From Magnetococcales bacterium (lineage in GTDB: Bacteria > Pseudomonadota > Magnetococcia > Magnetococcales > JADFYX01), in NCBI GenBank assembly GCA_015231305.1, contig JADGBW010000022.1, positions 1 through 37,692 on the forward strand: DNA of 37,692 nucleotides, written 5' to 3'. Position numbers and translations under genes: made by a program. This document shows, piece after piece, positions 1 through 7,783 of the stretch (the first letter of the stretch is position 1; every line of letters starts with the position of its first letter). A model generated the notes under the pieces. That model worked only from the letters and a program-made list of their open reading frames with translations, did not search any database and was not told the DNA's origin.

Positions 1-741
1 ATCTTTACGGCTGTTTTGCTGTCCAGTACCAAGCCATTTTGTCATTATGGCTGCTATTATTATGGCAATTATAGTTATCCAAAAACTGCCTGATTGCCGC
101 GTGAAATAATTTCTGGTCTCTTTTTCTTGGTATTGTAACCAATCATCTAGCTCAATGGATGCAGTTATTTTGCGAAAAATATCTTCGTTTTGCCCGTAGT
201 TTTTTATTGGAGAATAACCCAATATTTTTATAAAACCTACTTGGGTGAGGAGGGTTCCCGAAAGAACTTTTATACCCCCGTTTGGTCCTATTGGTACGTT
301 GGAGCGTCGCCAAATTAGTTTGTTGTTGGCTTCATAATGGCCCTGACCAATGGATGCTCCATTTTTTACTGACATGGATTTTGCCTCTCTATCACGAGTT
401 AGGGATAGATCCATTGTTTCCATGGGTTTTATCCTGCTTTGGGCAATTCTTCCTGAATTAGATATAATAAAGAGAATGTAAGGTGGTTGCAGCCAACCTC
501 TGCTAGGGTTTGGCTGAAAGCCAATGCGTAGTCTTGGGCCACCTAAACCGGGGATGGAGACCCCAACACTTTTTGTTATGCTTTCGGTTACTGTTGCGGG
601 AATTTCAACCCAACCTTTGGGGGTTGTGATTGAGATACCTGAGGTAGGATAATGAAATGTTTTTGACCATGCTTGAGGAGCAACAAGAAGAGATATTAAA
701 CAAAACAGACAAGATAATATTAACAACCTGAATTTTGTCAA
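1..741 (-). CDS. Secreted, C-terminally membrane-anchored protein, partial (3' end outside window)
   Basis: I do not recognise this gene. An open frame runs in minus orientation from a TTG at 741 off the left edge, giving 247 codons. The start is chosen because AGGAG lies about 8 bases upstream and the first residues look like a signal peptide (MTKFRLLIL, a hydrophobic core, likely cleavage near APQAWS/KTFHY). A Pro/Gly-rich extracytoplasmic domain follows. A single hydrophobic segment (SFWITIIAIIIAAIMTKWLG, about residues 219-238) lies near the visible end and is followed by polar and basic residues, so the protein is probably held in the inner membrane by its C-terminus. It lies downstream of a hemerythrin gene on the same strand, with a long inverted repeat in the gap. 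No catalytic motif was seen. Confidence 0.7.
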   Translation of the reverse strand, partial: MTKFRLLILSCLFCLISLLVAPQAWSKTFHYPTSGISITTPKGWVEIPATVTESITKSVGVSIPGLGGPRLRIGFQPNPSRGWLQPPYILFIISNSGRIAQSRIKPMETMDLSLTRDREAKSMSVKNGASIGQGHYEANNKLIWRRSNVPIGPNGGIKVLSGTLLTQVGFIKILGYSPIKNYGQNEDIFRKITASIELDDWLQYQEKETRNYFTRQSGSFWITIIAIIIAAIMTKWLGTGQQNSRKD

Positions 742-801
742 AATTCTCTCCTCTTGACATCTATTTAAAAATAGCTTTAACCATACCTCACAAGTTTTGG
801 G

Positions 802-862
802 TTGCACAGCAAAATCAACTTTTCTATAGGGGCAGATCTTAGTAGTTGATTTTGTTGTGCAA
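802..862. repeat. Long inverted repeat (19-base arms)
   Basis: Arms at 802-820 (TTGCACAGCAAAATCAACT) and 844-862 (AGTTGATTTTGTTGTGCAA) pair over 19 positions with one mismatch, which becomes a G-U pair in one RNA orientation. The loop is 23 bases. It lies between the minus-strand hemerythrin and the downstream minus-strand secreted protein. No T-run follows in either direction, so it is not a classical terminator. It could be an mRNA-stabilising or attenuating hairpin, or a protein-binding site. Confidence 0.75.
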
Positions 863-926
863 TAGTTTTGAAAATTAGAAAGGCAATAATATTTTGTTAC
901 AATTTGGCAGAGTAACTATATTTGGT

Positions 927-1367
927 TTAGGATTTATTTTTAAAAAAATCACGATACCCAACATCAACCTGATTAATGTGGTTTATTAGCCAATCCCAGA
1001 GAAGGGCCTTAAAATCATCTTTAAATTTTATTTTTCTTCCTCTTATATCGTCTTGAACTTTTAGCATCTGGTCTAAAAATTTATCATGCTGTTTTTTTTG
1101 GCTTTCATAACCTGGGTAACTCTGTGATGACATCATCTCTTCTTCTGCTTTAAAATGGCTTGAAGCTACTTTTAAAATGCGACCAAACAGAGCATCTATA
1201 TGCCGCCAATCATCTATGATAGCTTCACGAGTTTTAAGTGTATCTACTACTTCTTGAAATTCTGCAACATAAGAAGCTAAACGCATGTGCTCTTTATTAA
1301 ACCTCATTACACCCACATCTTTTAAAAGGCATGAAGGGGCTTGCTCTTGATCAGTAGAGGGACTCAT
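927..1367 (-). CDS. Bacteriohemerythrin-like protein with one altered iron-ligand position
   Basis: This is a cytosolic protein of 146 residues, the usual size of a single-domain hemerythrin, which is a four-helix bundle with a di-iron O2-binding site. The visible ligand pattern is H27 (NKEHMRL), H71 and E75 (HFKAEEE), H94 (KKQHDKF), and H130 and D135 (WLINHINQVD). The residue four before H94, normally His in the HxxxH pair, is Gln90. One canonical iron ligand is therefore missing, which may change O2 affinity or make the site mononuclear. There is no membrane segment. The start has GGAG about 8 bases upstream. Its likely role is O2 or NO binding, or iron handling. It is transcribed alone, toward the secreted-protein gene. 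Confidence 0.88.
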   Translation of the reverse strand: MSPSTDQEQAPSCLLKDVGVMRFNKEHMRLASYVAEFQEVVDTLKTREAIIDDWRHIDALFGRILKVASSHFKAEEEMMSSQSYPGYESQKKQHDKFLDQMLKVQDDIRGRKIKFKDDFKALLWDWLINHINQVDVGYRDFFKNKS

Positions 1368-1766
1368 TTTTTTTATCTCCAGGATTAAAAATAGTATGTT
1401 TAGGTTTGAGCTTTATATGTATGAATTAGAATAGTAGCAGCTAATAGATTATAATGGTTTAAGACCAGAACGAAGCTGCTAAGTTCCTCTTATGTTAAAC
1501 AGTTGATGGTATTTTGTTGGTTTTTATCTATTATACATAAACAATGTACCATTGGCATTTAAGTACAAGTACCAAGTCTGGGTTTAAGTATAGATATATA
1601 ATCTACTCAATACAAATTTGCAGTATAAGTTACTATCACTAATTATGTGGTTAATAAATGTTGCCATAGCTAATTTGAGTAGTATTAGTATTGCTAAATA
1701 GTGTGGTGTATGAGGCTTGGGATTTAATTTATTATATTTTGCTCGGTTCTAAATTAGGGATAAATT
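1368..1766. other. Intergenic region between divergent hemerythrin and YjbQ genes
   Basis: About 400 AT-rich bases between two divergent genes, which must hold both promoters. The only structure I see is a loose inverted repeat near 1436-1480 (AGCAGCT / AGCTGCT). No RNA gene, no convincing small gene and no clear -35/-10 pair could be assigned. Confidence 0.5.
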
Positions 1767-2186
1767 ATGAAAAGTTTTCGTCGAGAATTATGGTTTAATG
1801 TTAGAAATCGTCGTGAGTTTATCAATATCACAAGAGACGTAGAAGAGTGTTTGGCTCAAAGTGGAATTGAAGAGGGTATGGTTTTAGTTAATGCTATGCA
1901 CATTACAGCATCAGTATTTATAAATGATGATGAAGGTGGCCTACATAAAGATTATGAAAAATGGTTAGAAAATCTAGCGCCTCATGCTCCCATATCGCAA
2001 TATATGCATAATAATACGGGTGAAGATAATGGCGATGCCCACTTAAAACGACAAATTATGGGTCGGGAAGTAGTAGTGGCAATCACTCAGGGCAGGCTTG
2101 ACTTTGGACCATGGGAGCAAATTTTTTATGGTGAGTTTGATGGCGGGCGAAAAAAGAGGGTGTTGGTTAAAATAATTGGTGAATAA
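1767..2186 (+). CDS. YjbQ/UPF0047 family protein
   Basis: This 139-residue protein spans the full length of the YjbQ (UPF0047) family, a small trimeric beta-fold. Some members have been reported to have weak thiamine-phosphate synthase activity, but the physiological role is uncertain. The conserved core is clear: an N-terminal strand region, [15 protein letters not shown] near residues 43-57, [19 protein letters not shown] near 81-99, and the C-terminal [20 protein letters not shown]. Family His, Asp and Glu positions are retained. ATG 1767 is used with a weak upstream GGGATAAATT. The gene stands alone after a long upstream gap, and a 102-base gap separates it from the next small gene. Confidence 0.93.
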   Translation: MKSFRRELWFNVRNRREFINITRDVEECLAQSGIEEGMVLVNAMHITASVFINDDEGGLHKDYEKWLENLAPHAPISQYMHNNTGEDNGDAHLKRQIMGREVVVAITQGRLDFGPWEQIFYGEFDGGRKKRVLVKIIGE

Positions 2187-2288
2187 AGCTGAAATTACCA
2201 ATATATATCTCAGTTTTTGGTGATAAGTAAATACACGGTATTTATATAAGCCACAATTAAAACATTAAGGTAAAATAAAGGAGATATT

Positions 2289-2492
2289 ATGGAAGAAGCT
2301 TTAAAACGTATGTTAGCAGGGTTGAAATATATTGTTCCATTATCTCTTATTCTCTCTTCATATCCATTTATTACAGCAGAACCATACAGCATATCAGACT
2401 TTGCCATTATGAATGGTATTTTAATTGCTAGTTTCAGCATGTTTTTTGCTGCTTATATTATTGTGATAATGGTAATTAAACCAAAGAGGTAG
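2289..2492 (+). CDS. Small two-helix membrane protein
   Basis: A 67-residue protein I do not recognise. It is supported by a strong AAAGGAGATATT ribosome-binding site directly before ATG 2289. Two hydrophobic stretches are visible, roughly residues 14-30 and 39-62, with a basic C-terminal end (IKPKR). A minus-strand reading frame overlaps it but lacks a ribosome-binding site, so the plus-strand gene is preferred. It could be a small inner-membrane regulator or accessory protein, but nothing in the sequence tells which. It lies in the same direction as the YjbQ gene and the following sulfotransferase-like gene. Confidence 0.6.
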   Translation: MEEALKRMLAGLKYIVPLSLILSSYPFITAEPYSISDFAIMNGILIASFSMFFAAYIIVIMVIKPKR

Positions 2493-2537
2493 TGTGTCTG
2501 TTGTAAAGAGATGAATTATCATTTTTATAACATATGA

Positions 2538-3407
2538 ATGGGGTATGGTTTGAACAATATTTTTTACATCTCTACACTTGGTCACAGTGCAAGTTCTTGG
2601 TTAGCTATGGCTCTAGATATGCATCCTAATATTACTTGTTATCACGGTATTAGATACTCTCCTGACGACCCAAGCTGTAAGGAAGTTGATGGAGGGAGTT
2701 TTTTGGAAATATTGCAAAATAAAGCAAAGGACAACCATTTTGTTGGGTCTGTACATGGCTATCCTGGTACACACATCGAAAAAATGATTGAAAAAGCAGG
2801 AGGTCAGTTTGCTACCTGTATTAGAAACCCTATTTTTAGAATTTCCTCTGTTTACCAGCATCACTACAGCAAAGCCATGGCTGTAGATAAGTTAAAGCAA
2901 AGAGAAAATTTTGAAGAGATGATTGCATCTTTTTACGCTAATAATAAACAAACTGTTGCAGCATTAAAAAAACATGGATTGTTAAGAGGTGCATCCATAG
3001 ATGGATCACCAGGAATAGAAGGTCTGTCTTATACAGATTTGTGTTTTATGTGGTCTGTAATGTATGTGACTTACCACGATTTTTATACAGCGCAGTCAGA
3101 TAACCATGTTTTTAGAATGGAAGACTACACACAATACCCGGAAGCTTTTGCAGATCTTTTTAATAGAATAACCAAAGACCAAATAACCCTCGATACACAA
3201 TATCTATCTAAGGTTTTTAATATTGGTAAGATAAACCCCCACAGAAAAGCTGTTTTAACAGATATTGCCGAGTTTAAACAGTGGCCGGAAAATCACCAAA
3301 AAATATTTAAGGCTATGATACCATTTATTGGTCCTAATGTTTTGCAAGTTTTTTATAAATGTTTAGGTTATGAATTTGTTTCAAACATAATTAACCAAGA
3401 CATTTAA
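2538..3407 (+). CDS. Sulfotransferase-like protein
   Basis: A 289-residue cytosolic protein. The N-terminal strand and loop YISTLGHSASSWLA (residues 10-23) resemble the 5'-phosphosulfate-binding P-loop of PAPS-dependent sulfotransferases. CIRNPIFRISSVYQHHY (94-110) resembles the 3'-phosphate-binding segment, usually of the form RdPxxRxxSxY. The similarity is in the motifs; the rest is divergent and the acceptor substrate is unknown. ATG 2538 has no good ribosome-binding site. TTG 2550 (giving MNNIFYIS) has GGGG six bases upstream and starts just before the first beta-strand, so it may be the true start. The product may modify a surface glycan or lipid, which is inference. A cysC gene elsewhere in the window could supply PAPS. 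Confidence 0.65.
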   Translation: MGYGLNNIFYISTLGHSASSWLAMALDMHPNITCYHGIRYSPDDPSCKEVDGGSFLEILQNKAKDNHFVGSVHGYPGTHIEKMIEKAGGQFATCIRNPIFRISSVYQHHYSKAMAVDKLKQRENFEEMIASFYANNKQTVAALKKHGLLRGASIDGSPGIEGLSYTDLCFMWSVMYVTYHDFYTAQSDNHVFRMEDYTQYPEAFADLFNRITKDQITLDTQYLSKVFNIGKINPHRKAVLTDIAEFKQWPENHQKIFKAMIPFIGPNVLQVFYKCLGYEFVSNIINQDI

Positions 3408-3429
3408 GAGTTATTCTGTAATTTACAAA

Positions 3430-4236
3430 TTATATAACTGTTGCACTCTTTTCATTATTTTCTAACTCATCAAGAAAATTAGCTAAAAGCCCTTTTGCCC
3501 CTTCAATATCTTCTGATTTATCAGGATTTTTCATCAAAGATTTATCAATTAAGGCTAATAGAGCCTCTACCTGTTCCCAGTATTGATCTTGCTCCCAGGA
3601 AAAAATATCTTGGTTTGTTCCTGATCCATCTATTAATTCAACTTGTTCAATATTTTCAGTATCAAAGGTACTTTGGCTTAATGCCATGCTAAACATCATT
3701 CCCGTAACTAGCATTATATCTCTTTGGCTGGCTTCTTTAGTTGCATTGTCCCATGCATCTTTAACCCCTTGTGGAGCGTTTGCAGGAGGAAAAAGTGTGC
3801 TGTTATCATCAACATCATTTATATGTTGCATAATAACTTGGAAGGACTTAACAGTTTTATTATCGTCAGAATAGGATTGAGTTGAATATTGTGCAGCCTG
3901 GAAAGTTGCCATTTGGGAAGTTGTAAGTGATTGTATTAAATCAAACGGTGATTGCTCTTGCTCATCACCACCAGCACCATTAAGTATGCCAGCAAGTAAG
4001 CCTGCCATATCAGAGGTTGACGATTGTAAAGAAGAGAAGTTTTGTAAGCCGGGAAAAAATGGAGAATTTGCTGCAATTCCATCTGGTTGCTTGGCAGCAA
4101 TACTGTCAAGAATTGCCATAAAATCATCATGTTTACCGCAACCACATTTACCACCACCTTCACGTAAAGGATTATTAGTAATAGAGGTAGTTTGTGAAAC
4201 TGAAAGGATTTGGGTAACAACATTGGCAGAAATCAT
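3430..4236 (-). CDS. Hypothetical protein with a CxC-x2-H motif
   Basis: A 268-residue protein I do not recognise. It has no signal peptide or membrane segment. The N-terminal 25 residues are Ser/Thr/Val-rich and lead into REGGGKCGCGKHDDF (C31, C33, H36), a possible small metal site. A Gly/Ser/Gln-rich middle section follows. The C-terminal part has helical, acidic segments (SWEQDQYWEQVEALLALIDK and then a Glu/Asp-rich tail). The start at 4236 has only a weak AAAGG upstream. It converges on the sulfotransferase-like gene and is downstream of another unknown gene, from which it is separated by a terminator. No family could be assigned. Confidence 0.6.
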   Translation of the reverse strand: MISANVVTQILSVSQTTSITNNPLREGGGKCGCGKHDDFMAILDSIAAKQPDGIAANSPFFPGLQNFSSLQSSTSDMAGLLAGILNGAGGDEQEQSPFDLIQSLTTSQMATFQAAQYSTQSYSDDNKTVKSFQVIMQHINDVDDNSTLFPPANAPQGVKDAWDNATKEASQRDIMLVTGMMFSMALSQSTFDTENIEQVELIDGSGTNQDIFSWEQDQYWEQVEALLALIDKSLMKNPDKSEDIEGAKGLLANFLDELENNEKSATVI

Positions 4237-4403
4237 TATTTGGCAACCTTTAATTTAAAAAAAATGGATGATTTTACTTCTCTTCCACATTTACTTTTCA
4301 AATTAATAAAAGCAAGGCATGTGCCATGGAGTGAAATTGTTGATTTTCAATAAGATAGTTAAAGAATACACATTAATATTCGGCAATTTTTGCCTAGTGT
4401 TTA

Positions 4404-4446
4404 GGGGGCAGAAACTGCCCCCCCATATGACAGTGGGGCAGTTTTT
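4404..4446 (-). terminator. Triple-repeat terminator with two mutually exclusive hairpins
   Basis: Three copies of one 7-8 base G/C block occur here: GGGGGCAG at 4404-4411, CTGCCCCC at 4415-4422 and GGGGCAG at 4435-4441. The middle block can pair with either outer one. On the minus strand, the pair 4441-4435/4421-4415 is followed by TTTCT, just after the stop of the minus-strand gene ending at 4459. On the plus strand the same pair is followed by TTTTT, so it may act in both directions. Confidence 0.7.
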
Positions 4447-4458
4447 GTAACAAATAAG

Positions 4459-5634
4459 CTATTTTGGAATATCTTTTACAGGCCAAAAACCATTGGCAAT
4501 GGGTTCTCCTAGGTCTGCTGCTATTAAACGGTCGCAGACATCAAACAGCTTTGCCATTAAAGCTGGTTCAGCAACGCTGTAGGCTTTTTCATCGGGTACA
4601 CGTTTAACAACAATTCCTAACAGTTCTGTAATAGCATTACCAACTGAGTTTTGAGATATTGTAACAATTAGACGGCCTTTGCAGTCTCTATACATCAACT
4701 GTTTATAAGCTGGATGCCAACGAACCTCATTTGCAAATTGTGGGTCGTTAATTACTTCTAAACGCACCTCACGGGCAACCCTGTGAAAATCGTTGTTAAA
4801 TAACAGTACGTTCTCTACTTGATCGGGAAAATAACACTCTTTGGGGGTACTAATTTCTTTGCTGGCTACCAGATTGAAAAAAGTTCTGTAAAAATCTAGG
4901 AACCCTTTTAAAATCAAATCATACTCTTTCCAAAAATGTGGGTTTTTTAAACTTTCGCTACCGCCTGTAACTTCCCAGCTAGGCAGCCCCTGAGGATAAC
5001 CAGTAATAAGTAAACGAGAAGTGTCTGAAGAGATAGGCTTTAGTATTGATAGTTGTAATACCTCAAGAAACCTTAGATAAACCTCTCCTAAATGTTTAAG
5101 AAAAAGGCCGTGATGTCCGCCATCTGTTAAATTAGGGTTGTTTGGGTCTGCCTCTTTAGCTTCTTTTAACAGTTGTTGCGGATACACAATAAAATGGTTG
5201 TGTATCATGCGTATGCTAGGGACGCCAGGTTTATTAATAGGCCAAGTTGGGTCTAAACTGGCCTCACCACAAAATACCAAATGTTTCTCTGGATCAGGGT
5301 ATGTTTCTAACATATAGTCAAAAATGGTTTGTGACATACGGCTCCAGGTGAGAGCCTCTTTTTTTGAAAGTTGGTCCCTGCGAACAGGTCGCCCTAAAGG
5401 GTCTAGAATATGTTGTGAAGTATCAAAAATGATTGAAGTATCAAACTCTAAACTGTGGCCAATAGCTTTGCGGTATAAAAGAAAATTTTCTTTAGTGCGC
5501 AACAGCCCATTATCTTCAGTGAGATTTTTAAGATTATTAGCACTATTAAAAAATTCATTTTTACCCATACCCTCAGGTACACTTAGTGGGATTGGGCGAA
5601 AAGGGGTTAAAACCTCACGGGGCTTACTCTGCAT
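4459..5634 (-). CDS. Hypothetical protein with HxH motif
   Basis: A 391-residue soluble protein whose family I cannot name with confidence. The start is set at ATG 5634 because GGAG lies seven bases upstream. A longer frame from 5652 would place that ribosome-binding site inside the gene. Notable segments are LVFCGEASLDPTWPIN near residues 119-134, RMIHNHFIVYP near 142-152 (H145, H147), DGGHHGLFLKHLGE near 171-184, and a C-terminal part with ISQNSVGNAITELLG. The HxH followed by hydrophobics loosely recalls HIT/GalT-type nucleotidyl-transfer motifs, but this is weak. No signal peptide or membrane helix is seen. It ends at the triple-repeat terminator. Confidence 0.7.
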   Translation of the reverse strand: MQSKPREVLTPFRPIPLSVPEGMGKNEFFNSANNLKNLTEDNGLLRTKENFLLYRKAIGHSLEFDTSIIFDTSQHILDPLGRPVRRDQLSKKEALTWSRMSQTIFDYMLETYPDPEKHLVFCGEASLDPTWPINKPGVPSIRMIHNHFIVYPQQLLKEAKEADPNNPNLTDGGHHGLFLKHLGEVYLRFLEVLQLSILKPISSDTSRLLITGYPQGLPSWEVTGGSESLKNPHFWKEYDLILKGFLDFYRTFFNLVASKEISTPKECYFPDQVENVLLFNNDFHRVAREVRLEVINDPQFANEVRWHPAYKQLMYRDCKGRLIVTISQNSVGNAITELLGIVVKRVPDEKAYSVAEPALMAKLFDVCDRLIAADLGEPIANGFWPVKDIPK

Positions 5635-5734
5635 TATTATCTCCATATCCATAACTAATTTTATTTACTAAAAAAATATTTTATAGAAATTAAACATATT
5701 TTTCAATAGAGGTAGTAGAAAACAGCATTTAACA

Positions 5735-5813
5735 GCAATATCTTAAATTCTGTAGCTGCACTGCCTTGCCTGTAAGGTGGCAACTTATGAATGCAGGATA
5801 TTGTTGATATTGC
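5735..5813 (+). promoter_or_regulatory. Nested inverted repeats upstream of the SulP gene
   Basis: Three nested complementary pairs surround one loop: GCAATATC 5735-5742 with GATATTGC 5806-5813, CTGCA 5756-5760 with TGCAG 5792-5796, and TTGCC 5766-5770 with GGCAA 5779-5783. As RNA this would fold into one long interrupted hairpin in the leader of the transporter gene, ending about 60 bases before its start codon. It could be a regulatory leader, but AT-rich chance pairing cannot be excluded. Confidence 0.4.
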
Positions 5814-5875
5814 AATTTTCGCCATTTTGCCCTATAAATACCCTTAAGTAAAAAGTTTAGCGGAGTCCATAATTA

Positions 5876-7696
5876 ATGTCTCCACCAGTCTCGCCCCATA
5901 ATAAAGCATCAAATAGTTCCCAACATGCAAATGATAAAGCCAAAACCTCATCATCTTTTGCTGGGTATTTTGGCATGCCCAATTGGTTTAAGCTGGTAGA
6001 TAGAAAAAGTCTTTGGAAAGATTTTTTGGCTGGGTTAACAGGGGCAGTGGTGGTTTTGCCTCAAGGAGTTGCCTTTGCAGCTATTGCCGGTTTGCCACCG
6101 CAGTATGGTCTATATACTGCCATGGTTCCCCCAATTATCGCAGCTCTTTTTGGTTCTTCTTTTCACTTAATATCTGGGCCCACAACGGCAATTTCAATTG
6201 TTGTTTTTTCTACCTTAGCTCCTTTGGTTGCTCCTGGTAGTCCTGAATTTGTCACTATGGCGTTGACTTTGGCATTTTTAGTAGGCTTTTTTCAACTTGC
6301 CATGGGTCTGGCTCGTATGGGAGGGGTTATTAATTTTGTATCTCACTCTGTAGTGGTGGGGTTTACAAGTGGAGCAGCAATTCTTATTGCTACCAGTCAA
6401 TTAAAACATCTTTTTGGACTTGATATTCCACATGGTGAATCTTTTGTTCACACCTTTATAAATCTATTTAACTCATTTTTAGATATTAACCTACATGTTT
6501 TAGGGGTGGGTTTGGTAACTCTATTTACCTCAATTTTATTAAGAAAATTTTGGCCTATATTACCCAATATGTTACTTGGTATGGTTGCAGGTAGCCTTAT
6601 TGCTGCATGGTTTGGGGTTGAGGAAAATAACATTGCTTTGGTAGGTACTATACCCGGTGGTCTACCCCCTTTCTCTATACCAGATTTTTCCTTATCTATG
6701 ATACGTGAGCTTTCATCTGGTGCTTTGGCTATAGCACTATTAGGTCTAATAGAGGCGGTCTCTATTGCCCGTTCAGTTAGTTTGCAATCTGGGCAGAGAA
6801 TTAAAGGCAGTAAAGAGTTTGTCGGTCAGGGTTTGGCAAATATTGCAGGGAGCTTTTTTTCTGCTTATCCATCATCTGGCTCTTTCACTAGAACTGGCAT
6901 AAATTATAAAGCAGGAGCACAAACTCCACTGTCTGCTATTTTTGCAGCAATATTCTTAGTTATTATATTGTTGTTAGTTGCACCTTTTGCAGCATATCTT
7001 CCACTGGCTGCAATGGGGGGTGTTATTCTACAGGTAGCTTATAATCTTATAGATGTTAAGCATATTCGTAAAATTATTAAGTCCACTACCCCTGGTGCTG
7101 CGGTGATGAGCGTAACATTTTTATCCACTCTTTTTTTAGAGTTGGAATTTGCAATTTATGTAGGGGTTATGCTCTCACTTTCCCTCTATTTAAACCGAAC
7201 ATCACATCCAAAAGTTGTAAGTATAGTTCCTGATCCCCATTCTCCATGGCGACGCTTTGTTACTGATAAAACTTTGCAAGAGTGTCCTCAATTAAAGATA
7301 GTACGTATAGATGGGTCTCTCTATTTTGGCTCAGTTGGTCATGTGGAGACACTGCTTAGGAAGATAAGAGAAAAAAATCCTGAACGAGTAAATCTACTTA
7401 TCATAGGAAGTGGAGTTAATTTTATTGATCTAGCTGGAGCAGAAATGTTGCGCCATGAGTCTGATCAAAGGCGGATATTGGGTGGTAATCTCTTTTTATT
7501 TGATATAAAAGATCAAGTTTGCCAGATGTTTCAACGTAGTGGTATTATTGATAGGATAGGCCAAGACCATGTTTTTCAATCAAAAAGGTATGCTATTGAG
7601 ACTATCCTAAGTAAATATCACAATCAAGAGCAGTGTAATGCCTGTCCACACCGGGTATTTTTGGAGTGTGAAAAAGTCCATGGGCTTAACAAATAA
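5876..7696 (+). CDS. SulP family anion transporter with STAS domain
   Basis: A 606-residue inner-membrane permease of the SulP/SLC26 family, which moves sulfate, bicarbonate or related anions. The soluble N-terminus (1-45) is followed by DFLAGLTGAVVVLPQGVAFA and GLPPQYGLYTAMVPPIIAALFGSS, the family signature. About 10-14 hydrophobic helices reach to residue 440. A C-terminal STAS domain follows (about 465-575, with RIDGSLYFGSVGHVE and the NLLIIGSGVNFIDLAGAEML strand-helix). The tail holds C587, C590 and C598 (CNACPHRVFLEC), a possible metal-binding knuckle. The substrate cannot be read from sequence. The full length matches the family. The start has GGAG 11 bases upstream. A hairpin-rich leader precedes it and a hemerythrin follows. 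Confidence 0.95.
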   Translation: MSPPVSPHNKASNSSQHANDKAKTSSSFAGYFGMPNWFKLVDRKSLWKDFLAGLTGAVVVLPQGVAFAAIAGLPPQYGLYTAMVPPIIAALFGSSFHLISGPTTAISIVVFSTLAPLVAPGSPEFVTMALTLAFLVGFFQLAMGLARMGGVINFVSHSVVVGFTSGAAILIATSQLKHLFGLDIPHGESFVHTFINLFNSFLDINLHVLGVGLVTLFTSILLRKFWPILPNMLLGMVAGSLIAAWFGVEENNIALVGTIPGGLPPFSIPDFSLSMIRELSSGALAIALLGLIEAVSIARSVSLQSGQRIKGSKEFVGQGLANIAGSFFSAYPSSGSFTRTGINYKAGAQTPLSAIFAAIFLVIILLLVAPFAAYLPLAAMGGVILQVAYNLIDVKHIRKIIKSTTPGAAVMSVTFLSTLFLELEFAIYVGVMLSLSLYLNRTSHPKVVSIVPDPHSPWRRFVTDKTLQECPQLKIVRIDGSLYFGSVGHVETLLRKIREKNPERVNLLIIGSGVNFIDLAGAEMLRHESDQRRILGGNLFLFDIKDQVCQMFQRSGIIDRIGQDHVFQSKRYAIETILSKYHNQEQCNACPHRVFLECEKVHGLNK

Positions 7697-7783
7697 GTGA
7701 TGTTCAATTAGCAGATGATGAAAAGCTCTAAAATTGCTATACAAGTTTGAAAGTTATAATACTCATAAACAACTAGGTAAAAA

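Noticed and set aside
2210-2440. Minus-strand membrane-like reading frame over the small plus-strand gene
   Set aside because: No ribosome-binding site. Hydrophobicity on both strands is expected in AT-rich DNA, and the plus frame has a strong AAGGAG.
5778-5795. Sigma-54 promoter before the SulP gene
   Set aside because: TGGCA and TGCA are present but the GG-to-GC spacing is two bases too long.
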